Shown here one piece after another: positions 19,733 through 28,637 of a DNA stretch of 30,400 nt (its first letter is position 1; each line of letters opens with the position of its first letter). Source of the stretch: Guillardia theta CCMP2712 (Eukaryota; Cryptophyceae; Pyrenomonadales; Geminigeraceae); assembly GCF_000315625.1 (NCBI RefSeq), contig NW_005434640.1:476452-506851 (forward strand). Direction: 5' to 3'. Below the pieces are notes generated by a model. That model saw only the letters and a program-made list of their open reading frames with translations, did not search any database and was not told the DNA's origin. Position numbers and translations under genes: made by a program.

Positions 19733-20026
19733 CTACGAGTGTCTCTTGTTGTGTGGCTGTGAGGAGAGATGCTGCACATTGGTCGAACGAGACAGCTTAG
19801 CCCGAGAGCCGGCATGTCCGGAGAACCCACTCGGGGCAGGTGTCTCCTCGTGAGAAGACTGTGTGGCTGTCTGAGCCTTGATCTTGTGGAGAAGCTCTCG
19901 CGACGTGCCAAGCGTGACAAGGTGTTGAAGCGTTTGCTCGCAGGCCGTCACTCGTCCAGGCCCCCACAAACCGATGAGCCTCCGAGGGGCTCCGCGAACA
20001 AGACCGGCCAACAGCAACAAGAGCAT
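19733..20026 (-). CDS. Possible small single-exon protein, function unknown
   Basis: A 97-codon ORF with a true ATG and a hydrophobic start (MLLLLLAGLVRGAP), then an amphipathic helix-like part (ACEQTLQHLVTLGTSRELLH) and a polar tail. Its local GC is higher than the flanks. The opposite strand is also open over most of this span, so coding strand is not certain. It lies 108 bp downstream of the stop of the next minus-strand gene. No family recognised. Confidence 0.3.
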   Translation of the reverse strand: MLLLLLAGLVRGAPRRLIGLWGPGRVTACEQTLQHLVTLGTSRELLHKIKAQTATQSSHEETPAPSGFSGHAGSRAKLSRSTNVQHLSSQPHNKRHS

Positions 20027-20134
20027 GGAGTTGTCATATGTAGTTCATTAATGAAACACTGAGGCTCTTGACTGTTATAATCATACCTTAGTACCGATTG
20101 ATTTCTCAAAGTATAATTCCATGTATGCCCTTCA

Positions 20135-20628
20135 TCAGCCGTCGGTTCCTTTCTGCGGCCACATGTATAGACCGTGAGCAAACACTGTATGGCAAGTCAG
20201 CCTGTACAACAAGTCGTCGAAATGCTTACAAACTCCTACGCACGAGAAGAACACGCGATTCCTCCATACTGGATTGTTCTTCAGAAGGATTCGTGACATT
20301 GGAATGGTCGGTGCCCATAAGAGAGGAGTCAGCATGTTCCAGTTGACTTCGCGTTGACGTCTAGGGGGTTCGTGAGCTTCCATCACGCTGCAATCAAACG
20401 TCAGGTGACGACCGGTTCGACATGAAGTCTCTCCAAGGGGGCATAAACACCTCGTCTCCTCTTAATGTGCAGAGAAAACCAACGAAAACCAAGCACGAGA
20501 GAAGCAGCAGCCTGAAACTAGAACAATTGCCCGAAAGAAGTGGGTCGAAAGGCTTACACAAAAGATTACCACAAGTCAATTATCAGAAGACATGAAAGTT
20601 CAACACTAAGCCGAGCAGCGAGGAGCAT
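20135..20628 (-). CDS. Small membrane protein of unknown family
   Basis: Four exons: 20570-20628, 20413-20511, 20230-20360 and 20135-20184, with introns of 58, 52 and 45 nt. All three junctions agree in phase and have GT-AG ends; the last has a GCTGAC branch-like word. The protein has 112 residues. A long hydrophobic N-terminal region (LSCLLIIDLW then LLLLSCLVFVGFLCTL) is created exactly across the first splice junction. There follow MPPWRDFMSNRRQREVNW, PLLWAPTIPMSRILLKNNPV and a second hydrophobic segment near the end (VFFSCVGVLFAHGLYMW). This suggests a small two-segment membrane protein of ER or mitochondrion. I do not recognise the family. Confidence 0.62.
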
Positions 20629-21440
20629 TAGCAGCAGTGTGAGACGAGCCTAACATCAGAGGAACATGAGGAGCTGGATCTGGTGGAGCTGTTGAGGTGC
20701 CAGTACAGCAGCACATGGGGACAGCAGCAGCAGCAGCAGCAGTTAGGGCAGGTGGAGAGGAGGGGAGAAGTATGGGATAGAGGTAGGAGGGAGGCGGGAG
20801 GCGGGAGGCGGGAGGAGAAGGAGGAGAGGAAGAGAGGTAGGGGATGGAGGAGGGAGGCGGGAGGAGGGAGGCGGAGGAGGAGAGGAAGAGAGGTAGGGGA
20901 TGGAGGAGGGGGAGGGGATGAAGAGGAGGTGAAGGAAGTTCTACACTCTTCCGATCATCGCCCAGCGCATGCATTACATGTTCAAGAGTTACCCACCCCA
21001 TCTGAATGACCCCTACCCTGTTAATCTTGTTTCCTGTACCCCCTACCCAGTAAAATATGACCACCACAGGACCCAGCTCTTTTTTACTACAGCTAAACAC
21101 TATCTTTTTTAACCACCCTACCCTGATCAATTCCCCAGTCTTTCCATGACACCCACCCACTCGATCATTGTTCTCAACCCCCACCCATTATTTTCCATGT
21201 CTCACCCACCCCACCCCCATCTTGGAACTCCACAAGAGATGAAACCTCTAGCTTGCAGTGCCCATGTACCCCTACCACCTCAATTTCAGTAAAAAGAAGG
21301 GGTACACCTGTGTCAGCAGGTAAGCAATGTCATAGAACGTCAGGTCCCCATGTATGAGGGCGATGAAAGAGTTGACTGAACTGAAATGCTGTTGAGGCGG
21401 ACTCGAGGTTTGACGTCAGCCTGATTTTTAATGATTTTTT
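20629..21440. other. Spacer: CAG run, purine-rich repeat, TACCCC block
   Basis: 20722-20742 is a CAG run. 20755-20925 is a purine-rich GGAGGCGGGAGG-type repeat. 20995-21310 has repeated CCCCTACCC, CACCCACCC and GTACCCC words. The 192-codon minus-strand frame here is low-complexity. No gene supported. Confidence 0.6.
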
Positions 21441-21830
21441 ATTAGACCGACGGTTACCTTTTAATTAACCGTCACACGGTTGCCAAAGTTGTACGCCTGA
21501 TACTAACTTAACTTGAGTACGCCGCCACCTGGCACTGCTGCCAGTCACAAGTTCCGAAGTTCCCGTGGCGGCCGCTCAGTGGCAACCCGCCGACGGTGAT
21601 CGGACCCGCTGCGTCCCGGAGTCCGATCACGCCGCCGCAACGCCGGGTTAAGTTACCCGTGACCGTCTGTCACTGCCGGGGCCCGTGCCATTGCAGCACT
21701 GAGCCATGGCACACCGTGTGACCCGCGGCACAGCGGCAAGGCTCGATGGAAAGCGACCCGCGCGCCGGGCGCCGCCTCTCGAGCCTCCGGGAACTTCCGG
21801 GAAGTACCGTGACGGTGTTGATCATGCCAA
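21441..21830. repeat. GC-rich element with perfect hairpin-forming inverted repeats
   Basis: At 21449-21456 and 21466-21473, GACGGTTA and TAACCGTC form an 8-bp stem with a 9-nt loop. At 21596-21605 and 21621-21630, GTGATCGGAC and GTCCGATCAC form a perfect 10-bp stem with a 15-nt loop. The block is much richer in GC than its flanks, resembles the GC islands at 5183-5390 and 5560-5780, and ends just before the sulfotransferase stop codon. Confidence 0.55.
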
Positions 21831-21843
21831 GTTCAATCAATTG

Positions 21844-23077
21844 TTACGCGACATCCCCAAACATGAGCTCTGCTGCAGGCTTACCGTCAGCGTAAGTCGT
21901 GATGTTCATCTTGACCCCCGTGAAGTTGAATGTGTATCCCAGTTTCACGTCCTGTGGCCACTTGGCAGTCACTCTTGTCTTCATCTCATCGTCGCTGTAG
22001 TAGTCCTGGTAGGGTCTGTGCCCCGAGTCGTTGTGCATCACAAACCCCAGCTTACGGTAGACGGCCAGGAGTTTCCCCGTGGGGTCGATCCGCATTAAGA
22101 TCGCCTGGAAGTCTCGCTGGAAGTGCTCAACTCGGCCGAGGAAGTTGAGCCCTGGCCGACCCTTGGAGTCGTAGATGAGAGGGTATTGCTCATACTCCGT
22201 GTGGTACCCGCACCCTCCGCGCCCCTTGTTGAAGAGGAACTGTCTGAAGCTGCAGTACTTTGCCGCAAGCTCTTTTCTTTTCTTCAAGTCCTTGACAGCC
22301 AGCTGCCTCCTTTTCAGCCCGTAGCTCCAGAAAGACACTGCGCGATCCCACCTAGGTAGAACAACTCACAGGTGAGATGCATAGGCCAACGGCGAGCAAG
22401 CTCACGGGTTTCTTGTGAAGGCAAAAGAGAAATAAGATGGATTCTTCACACACTTCTCGGATATCTTGAAATGTTTCATCCTTGAGGTTCAGCAGTCACA
22501 AGAACGCGTACTGCGGCATCCCTAAAACCTCACCTTTGCTCTTTGGTGTCGCATGTCGCATTTTCAGTTGCTGCACAAAATATATCTGCCAGGTTCTCCG
22601 CGACTGAGCTTCCAGCGTTCTTAGGAATATGCAGAAGCATGGCCTTCCAACGATCGTTCATGTAGCACAAAAAGTACATCTGCGGCTGGCTGGTCTTGGA
22701 ACCATCGGGACCAGGATGGGTCAAGTTGCCGAAGTCCAAGGCACGCATTGAGTGTGATTCCGCATCGTCACTTGCACTCTCTTCCAGTTCCTTTCGCTGA
22801 CCTTGTTCACCTGCTTCTTGTTTCAGCCTCTTCTTGCAACAGCAGAGAGCTGCCAACCTCTCGGCGCTGATGGCGACAACTTGCCGGGTGAATAGTTGGG
22901 AATCGAAGCTGCGAGGGAAGTCAGAGCGAGGATGTCTGCATGCGCTCCAATGCTCTGACCTGGATCGATCAGTTTCTGCTCTTGTAGTAGAGGCTAAGAT
23001 GCAAGGGTCAAGAGTGAGCAATAAGAACCTCAAACCTCAACTTACAACTCGGTGGAGCTGATGGTTGTTGGCCTTGT
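21844..23077 (-). CDS. Carbohydrate-type sulfotransferase (Sulfotransfer_2-like), 5' end unresolved
   Basis: Exons, in gene order: 23046-23077 (mini-exon, tentative), 22534-22993, 22406-22480 and 21844-22351. Introns are 52, 53 and 54 nt with agreeing phases. The PAPS-binding elements are both visible: LLHIPKNAGSSVAENLADIF (5'-phosphosulfate loop) and, created across a splice junction, FAFTRNPWDRAVSFWSYG (3'-phosphate site). Downstream, LGRVEHFQRDFQAILMRI and RPYQDYYSDDEMKTRV match the C-terminal part of the HNK-1/chondroitin-type family. These enzymes sulfate glycans in the Golgi and normally start with a signal anchor. I could not identify the exon that carries it; it should lie upstream of 23077. 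The gene is divergent from the aspartic protease. Confidence 0.82.
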
Positions 23078-23531
23078 CTGAAACAGGAATAGTAATGGTT
23101 ACAAGCACCTTTCGTGCAAAGAGATTAGCTTGTAGACGGCATGATGAAGATGTACCATGACAGATGCCAACCAGGTCATGACATGTTTCTTCAACATTTT
23201 CCGTGGTACTCCTAATCTCTGCTCTCCCCCAACGACATTGAAACCCTTACAACTCTGCTGTAAGTCCTCAAGTAATGCGCAGAGCCTCCTTGCTCATGAT
23301 ATCGACATCCTGTGGCGCCATCGACGTATCCGATGCGTTTGCTCGTCTCTTCCCTTGCTGTTCCCTCGCTCCTACGGATGACCCCTTGAGGAGAGGAGGA
23401 GGGTTCCTGCTAAGGGGGGTGCTGTCCCACTGTCTCTGAGTTGGAAGGTGGAGGGTGTGTGGGGGGATGCGGGGGGATTCAATCAATATGGTCTACCATC
23501 TGCGTGGATCACATCAGCGACCCTTCGAGCG
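23078..23531. promoter_or_regulatory. Divergent spacer between sulfotransferase and aspartic protease
   Basis: It must hold the missing 5' exon or exons of the sulfotransferase and both promoters. A minus-strand ATG near 23200 (MLKKHVMTWLASVM) is a possible upstream exon, but its phase does not fit the mini-exon. Nothing else is supported. Confidence 0.4.
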
Positions 23532-25241
23532 ATGAAAATGCTGAGGGCGGTGGCGGCGGTGATGTGGGTGGGGCTGATGGCGGTGGAAGGAAAGCAGGTA
23601 ACAGGAGGGAAGGGAGAGTATGAAGATACCTCTCATGTCGCCTCCAGATCCTCTACCAGCCCTCCAAGTCTTCCACCTTCGTCGCCAGGGAAGAGCTTCC
23701 TTTCACCATCCAGTACGCAGGTAGACGAGCAGCGTGGTTCTGCGAACCCTCTCCTGCTTCCAGGCAGCATGACAGCATGATTCACAGACGCCAACGCCAT
23801 TGAAGCCATCACCTGCTTCGACTACGTGCAGGCAAGTTCTGTCAGTGCCCCTCCATGTCCAGCTGATCTTGATGCAGCTGGGCCATTACAAGGCGCGGGT
23901 GCCCTTCGGCTGCTTTCTGCGAGCATCGACACCCCTGCTCAAGAACGTGGACGGAGTCGCAGGGTTTGGTATCCCCAAAGTCGGTGCCAATGGCGAAAAG
24001 CTGCCGATGCCTCTGCTGTGGGCGCTGACGGACCCGAGGAACGTGGAGAGCAACGCTCGCGGGTTGAAGAGGAGGTACACCTTCTTCGCGTCCAAGGACC
24101 ATGGAGAAGTTCAACTGGGGGGATATGACCCGCAGTCAGTGGAGGGAGGAGAGATGAAGTACTTCAAGTCGCTCTCCTCCGGTGAATTCGTTCTTGGAGT
24201 CTCGTCGATCCGTTTGGGAACTTCACCGGAGAACGCAGTTGAAGTTTTGCGATTTCGAGATGAAGATGACAAGGCAATGGATGAAGCTGGTGGCGAAGAT
24301 GTCGTTCAGGCAGAGGACAACAAGCGCAACGTCATCCCAGCTGTGCTCGATACAGGTCAGGGAGAGCGTCGAGCTGTCACTGAGCTTCTTGTGGGCTGAC
24401 TGGAAGTGCAGGAACCTCGTGCCTGGTGCTGCCGTCCAACGACCACGGGGGGCTGCTGAAAGAGTCGCCATTCGAGATCTTTGTGAAGCACTTCCGCCAT
24501 CCTCCCTCTCTCTTCAGTGCAGCTCACGCGAAGATGATCAACGAAGGGCTCAAGTCATCCGGCAGCAACGTCTACATGACTGTCAACGGCGAGGAGATGG
24601 TTCTCCCCTACGAAAGCCTGCTGATCACAGGGACGGACAAGCCTTGCGTTCGAGGGTCGCCGCCTCTGCAACAGGGCAGCATCATTCTGGGGGATGTGTT
24701 CTTCAGGAACTATGCCGTCTTGTTCGACATGGAACATTCATCGAGGGTGGAGCCAGCCACCATCGGCGTCGCAAAGATCAACGCGAACTACAAGATCATC
24801 CCCGAGTCGACTCCCATCATCCCCGTTAACGAGCTCGGCGAGCCTCTTGTGCGCATGCACGTGCATCGGGGAGTAGACAAACTGCCGATCGAGGACAACT
24901 CGCAGGGCACTCAGTACTTCGTGCAGCTCACGATCGGTACTCCCCCGCAGCTCTTCAAGTTGGCCTTCGACACGGGCTCTTCTACTCTCGGTGTTTTCGT
25001 GGCACCGCCGACCATGAACGACGTCATGTCCGAGGAGCTTGGCAGGCCCATCCCGGTGGTTCCCCAAGAGCTCATGAAGCAGGAGGCTCTCCTCCAGACC
25101 AAGGCAAGAGCCTTTCGTGCCCCCCCCGCGACGTCGCTAGTCCCCTGGCTTGTGCTGAGCCTCTTTGGCATTGTCGTCGTCGTGCTGCTGGTGCGAGAGA
25201 GGAGGCGAAGGATTGTAGACCCCCCCTATGATGTTCTATGA
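23532..25241 (+). CDS. Pepsin-family (A1) aspartic protease with circularly permuted domain order, membrane-anchored
   Basis: Exons 23532-23597, 23648-23720, 23788-23831, 23878-24355 and 24412-25241; 496 residues. Introns are 50, 67, 46 (GC donor) and 56 nt, phases agreeing. Residues 1-22 are a signal peptide (MKMLRAVAAVMWVGLMAVEG). It is followed at once by ILYQPSKSSTF and the flap (FTIQYA, Tyr45), which in normal pepsins come after the first DTGS. Then GVAGFGIP, GEVQLGGYDP, the second-lobe AVLDTGTSCLVLPS (Asp219) and IILGDVFFRNYAVLFD. Only after that comes QYFVQLTIGTPPQLFKLAFD with DTGSS (Asp407), the normal start of the first lobe. A transmembrane helix (about 464-484) and a basic tail end the protein. 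Both catalytic aspartates are kept. It probably acts in the secretory pathway or at the cell surface. Confidence 0.85.
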
Positions 25242-25402
25242 TAAAACCTGAGCTGGAATGTCAGCTCGTCGGTCTCTTCCGACAGAAGGCCTGGCGAGGT
25301 CAAACGCAGGCAGTAAGTTGTCAGTCAGGCGATGTTGGTGCAGGAGTGAGGGGAGGAGGATGAAACTCTCCGACTCGTTTGATCTCATCGCATGTGCCGG
25401 GC

Positions 25403-25758
25403 ATGACAGGCGCAATAACGTCAGTCAGCCACATCGAGCCTGAGGGGTCAGGCGAGGGAGCGAGGAGAACCGAGACGAGCTCTCTGCCCCCTGTAACACA
25501 CACAAAGCTCGAGCGACAACAGATTGACAGTGAAGGATGGAAGGAGATCATGTTCCAGGTGCCTTTGCGATAATATTCAGATAGATTCAAGCACGTAGTT
25601 CATCTTGCATTTGAGCTGCTCCCATTGCATCTATTCATGTATAGTACAATGATGGTCTCGTGTAGGATCCGAGTGATGAACGAGACTCGATTCAGCTGCG
25701 CTTGGAGGTTGTGACGCGTCGCGAGTTGTGGCCAACTCTCAAGGGAGCAAGCGAGTGA
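25403..25758 (+). CDS. Candidate small spliced protein, function unknown
   Basis: Exons 25403-25558 and 25666-25758 with a 107-nt GT-AG intron in phase 0; 82 residues. It reads MTGAITSVSHIEPEGSGEGA, later KLERQQIDSEGWKEIMFQ and, after the junction, SIQLRLEVVTRRELWPTLK, ending GASE. A further upstream exon is possible: an ATG at 25238 overlapping the protease stop opens 20 codons (MIKPELECQLVGLFRQKAWR) and could be joined in phase by a 111-nt intron. The antisense strand is also open over part of this span. No family recognised. Confidence 0.38.
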
Positions 25759-25821
25759 TCCGACGAGGTCACATCAAGACCAGCCGTCAACAGTGACCAG
25801 CTTTACTAGCAGCGCCATCTT

Positions 25822-27728
25822 TCATATCACATCCTCCACAAGGTCTTCCTCGTCCTCGGTCAGCTCGTTGTCATTCACAGCAACAGGCGCATCTGGCTCT
25901 GCTCTCTCGACTTGTACCGTCTCGTCTGACACGAGGTCCTTGCCAGGTAAGCTTGCTTCGACATCCTTGGCGGAATCAGTCTGCTGGCTCTCTGCTTCGT
26001 GCAACAGCAAGATTTCTGCACTCGCGTCCTCCTCCTCCTTCTTTTCTTCTTTGCTTGTCGTGCATTCCTGCACTTCTGCATCCCTCACACCTGCCGGGGA
26101 CTTGGCGACACTCTTCCCCACTGAGAGAGAAGCTGCTGAGGGTTGAGGAGAGCACAAGGAGAGAGGAGGCTGGACGTCCTTGCTTGGAGTCTCGAAGGTG
26201 ATGTCAGACTTGTTCTCCTCGTCGCTCTCACCTGCCAACGAGCTGTGAAGAAGAATCGCGACAAACGCGTCAGAGAATCACCGACATACGCAGCACCCTC
26301 GTCCTCCTGCCACTCGTCACCATCGTTGGTTTGTTGCTCCGCTAACTCAGGTGGATCTAGGATGGTCTTATCAGCACGGCATCCAAGCCTTCAACAAGCC
26401 TCACTGTCTGCCTCCCGCTCTTCGCTCCCTTCATCTGTCGCACCTGCCATTCCTTCACTGGTCAGCAGTTCTCATGGCAATGAGCCTCAACCTGTAGACC
26501 CCTGAGCTTGCAGAGCTTCGAGGCGCTTCTTCGCTCTCAGTCTATTTTCTTCGATTCTCTTGAGCACATCATCCGAGATGCTTGACGCAGGCTTCTCGTC
26601 ACTGTTTCTTTCAGCGCTACTCTCCTCTTCTGCATTCGAGTTTAGACCGAGCAGACGCTTCTACTCTCACAGCGTTACCAACGTACTCAGCCGCCACATC
26701 TTCCTGCCACTCTTCCTGCTGCATGTACTGGTTGGGGTCCTCAGGCTCCTCTGCGTCAGCATCAGGTTGTCGCTTGACACTCCTCGCTTCACAGTGCTAC
26801 CATCGTCATCCTCCTCCAGTGAGACCATCGCTTGCGGGGCCTCGCTCCCTGTCCCAGCATGCTTCTGCTGCTCCTGGTCTTCTACTGGTCCTGCTTCAAA
26901 CGCGGTGGATTCCCCGGCTGATTCCTTGCCATCCTTGTCTTCCTTGTATTTGTCCGCCTGCCCCCATGTCACGGGACGCCAGCAGGGGAGAGTTTCGACC
27001 TCCACTTCACGGTATGCGTCGAGCGCTCGTTGGATCATGAACGTGTTTCCAACAGATTCGACCTGATGCAGCGTCAACCGACTGGGAGCCAACGAGACAG
27101 AAGCCACCTTGAAGATTACGTCATCGAAAGACAGGGCTGGGCAGAGCTGGTATGCCCATTCCTGCCAAGGGCAGGTCTTGTCAGTAAGATGTACGAGAAG
27201 CTTGTGTCGGAGAGACCTGGTACTTTGACATCATCAACTTCAAGTCAGTCTTTTCGTGTCCCTTTCCTTTGAACTTGGTGTCACGGAAGATTCTTTCAGG
27301 TCACAGAGTTAGAAGTCACAGCCTCGTCTGCTCTGCACAAGTCACCGGTAAAGTTTCGTAAGGCCGTCTGGTGAGATCAACTTCTCTTGAAACGCCTGCA
27401 AGTAGCAACGTCATGACCTGTGCCGGGAGGAAGGAGCTCAAGTCTTTACGTTCTTGTCCAGTCTTGCTCGCTTTCTGATATTTTGAACGATTCAGAGCAC
27501 AGACAAGTAAGCATTACACACAAGAGAACCTCTTCTTGGAAGTCTTTTCATCCTTGTCCTTCTCTTCCTGATCGTCTTTCTCGCCATCTTTTGATTTCTC
27601 TTCATCATCCTGCGTCGTCAATTCTTTCAGGGATGAAATGCTTCAAACCTCGCCAACCGCCTCCATCTCACTCCCTCCAGCTCCGACTATATCCAGCTAA
27701 CTATATCCCTCCACTCTGAATCTGACAT
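25822..27728 (-). CDS. TIPIN: TIPIN/Swi3/Csm3-family replication fork protection protein
   Basis: Thirteen exons in gene order: 27702-27728, 27530-27609, 27450-27474, 27346-27395, 27217-27292, 27108-27161, 27000-27062, 26801-26957, 26679-26750, 26492-26629, 26405-26443, 26282-26341 and 25822-26231. Phases agree throughout; introns are 42-92 nt; 416 residues. The Swi3 core (about 36-125) is clear once spliced: KRARLDKNAFQEKLISPDGL, LYRIFRDTKFKGKGHEKTDL, KYQEWAYQLCPALSFDDVIF and VESVGNTFMIQRALDAYRE. Later ISDDVLKRIEENRLRAKKRL matches the C-terminal helix of TIPIN. The family pairs with Timeless/Tof1 at replication forks and in the checkpoint. The rest is acidic. Two exons carry the repeated motif WQED..AA.YVGE. 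The first exon is tentative; an ATG exon at 27910-27978 is an alternative. Confidence 0.85.
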
Positions 27729-27909
27729 TTCGGAATTGTCTGATTCTACAGTCTTATATATTACCATCCTTCAACTCCTCCACGCTTTTCCTCTCCTTTC
27801 CATCTTCGCTTTTCCCTCGATTCCCTTCTCTCGTTCCCTTCTCGTCCCCTCGTGCATTGTTCCTCTCCTCCTCTCATCATCTTCTGCTCTCCTCCTCCTC
27901 TCCTCTCAC

Positions 27910-27978
27910 CTCCTGGCTCAGCATCTTGCCCAGCTCCGCGAACGGCATGTACGAGTGCGCCGTTCTTGCAAACGCCAT
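27910..27978 (-). other. Orphan ATG exon upstream of the TIPIN gene
   Basis: A minus-strand ATG opens 23 codons (MAFARTAHSYMPFAELGKML then SQE) ending exactly at a strong GTGAGA donor. It could be the true first exon of the TIPIN-like gene if spliced to an acceptor at 27753 (TATATAAG), which keeps the frame and gives TVESDNSEMSDSEW. The intron would be 157 nt and lacks a pyrimidine tract. Otherwise the TATATAAG at about 27761-27754 could be a TATA box for the ATG at 27728. Confidence 0.4.
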
Positions 27979-28637
27979 GGCGCCAAACGGGAAGGGCTTC
28001 CGAGGACCACCCATCAACACCCCAATCAACACCGGAAAATACAGGGGTACTGGGTGAAATCAGGAGGGGTTCTTGGCCCTCCAAAACGGAGGGTGGCAAA
28101 TTTCATACCAGGGGTACATTCGTATGAAAAGACACCGGTACCTTTGTTACCTGATTTTTGACCACCTTACATAGCTACACCCCTCTTTTACTCGATGAAA
28201 TCACCCCTACTCTAGAGTTTCGCTCTCACTACCCCTCCATTCGACCTAAGAAGTAGGGTAGGAGCAGCAGATCGGTCGCAACCGCCATGGCACTTAAGGC
28301 CCTCCATGGCATGATCCATGGCATGATCCATGGCGCTGATCCTTGAAGGCTTGCAGGAAAGCATGAGATGAATCTCGAAACATGAGCTAAGGGAGTCAGT
28401 AACACTACCAGCTCCTACTAGCCGAGACAGACATCATCGACTTGCATTCAGAAATGGAGGAGTAATTTCCTCCCATAATGCCGCTCGTACAGCTTAAACC
28501 ACTCAGACAGTCTTGTAGGACGGGGAGCTCGTTGGCGCCGTTCATGCTACAGGTCACAGATGACTGTCATCTGTGAGCTCATCATGGCATGTCCTTGGAC
28601 GAGTATGTCATGCCGGTCAACCCTCTGACTTAACATC
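27979..28637. other. Spacer with GTACC/TACCCC block and a 12-bp triplicate
   Basis: 28030-28255 carries GGGGTACTGGG, GGGGTACATTCG, CCGGTACC and CACCCCTACTC words. At 28303-28340 the unit TCCATGGCATGA is repeated three times with one variant. 28557-28573 is a near-perfect palindrome (CAGATGACTGTCATCTG). No gene is supported on either strand before 28638. Confidence 0.5.

Noticed and set aside
20606-21184. Minus-strand 192-codon frame
   Set aside because: Low-complexity purine repeat and TACCCC spacer; no protein features.
24412-25241. Two tandem aspartic protease genes instead of one permuted gene
   Set aside because: The reading frame is continuous from DTGT through IILGDVFF to DTGSS and the membrane anchor, with no stop, start or splice signal between them.
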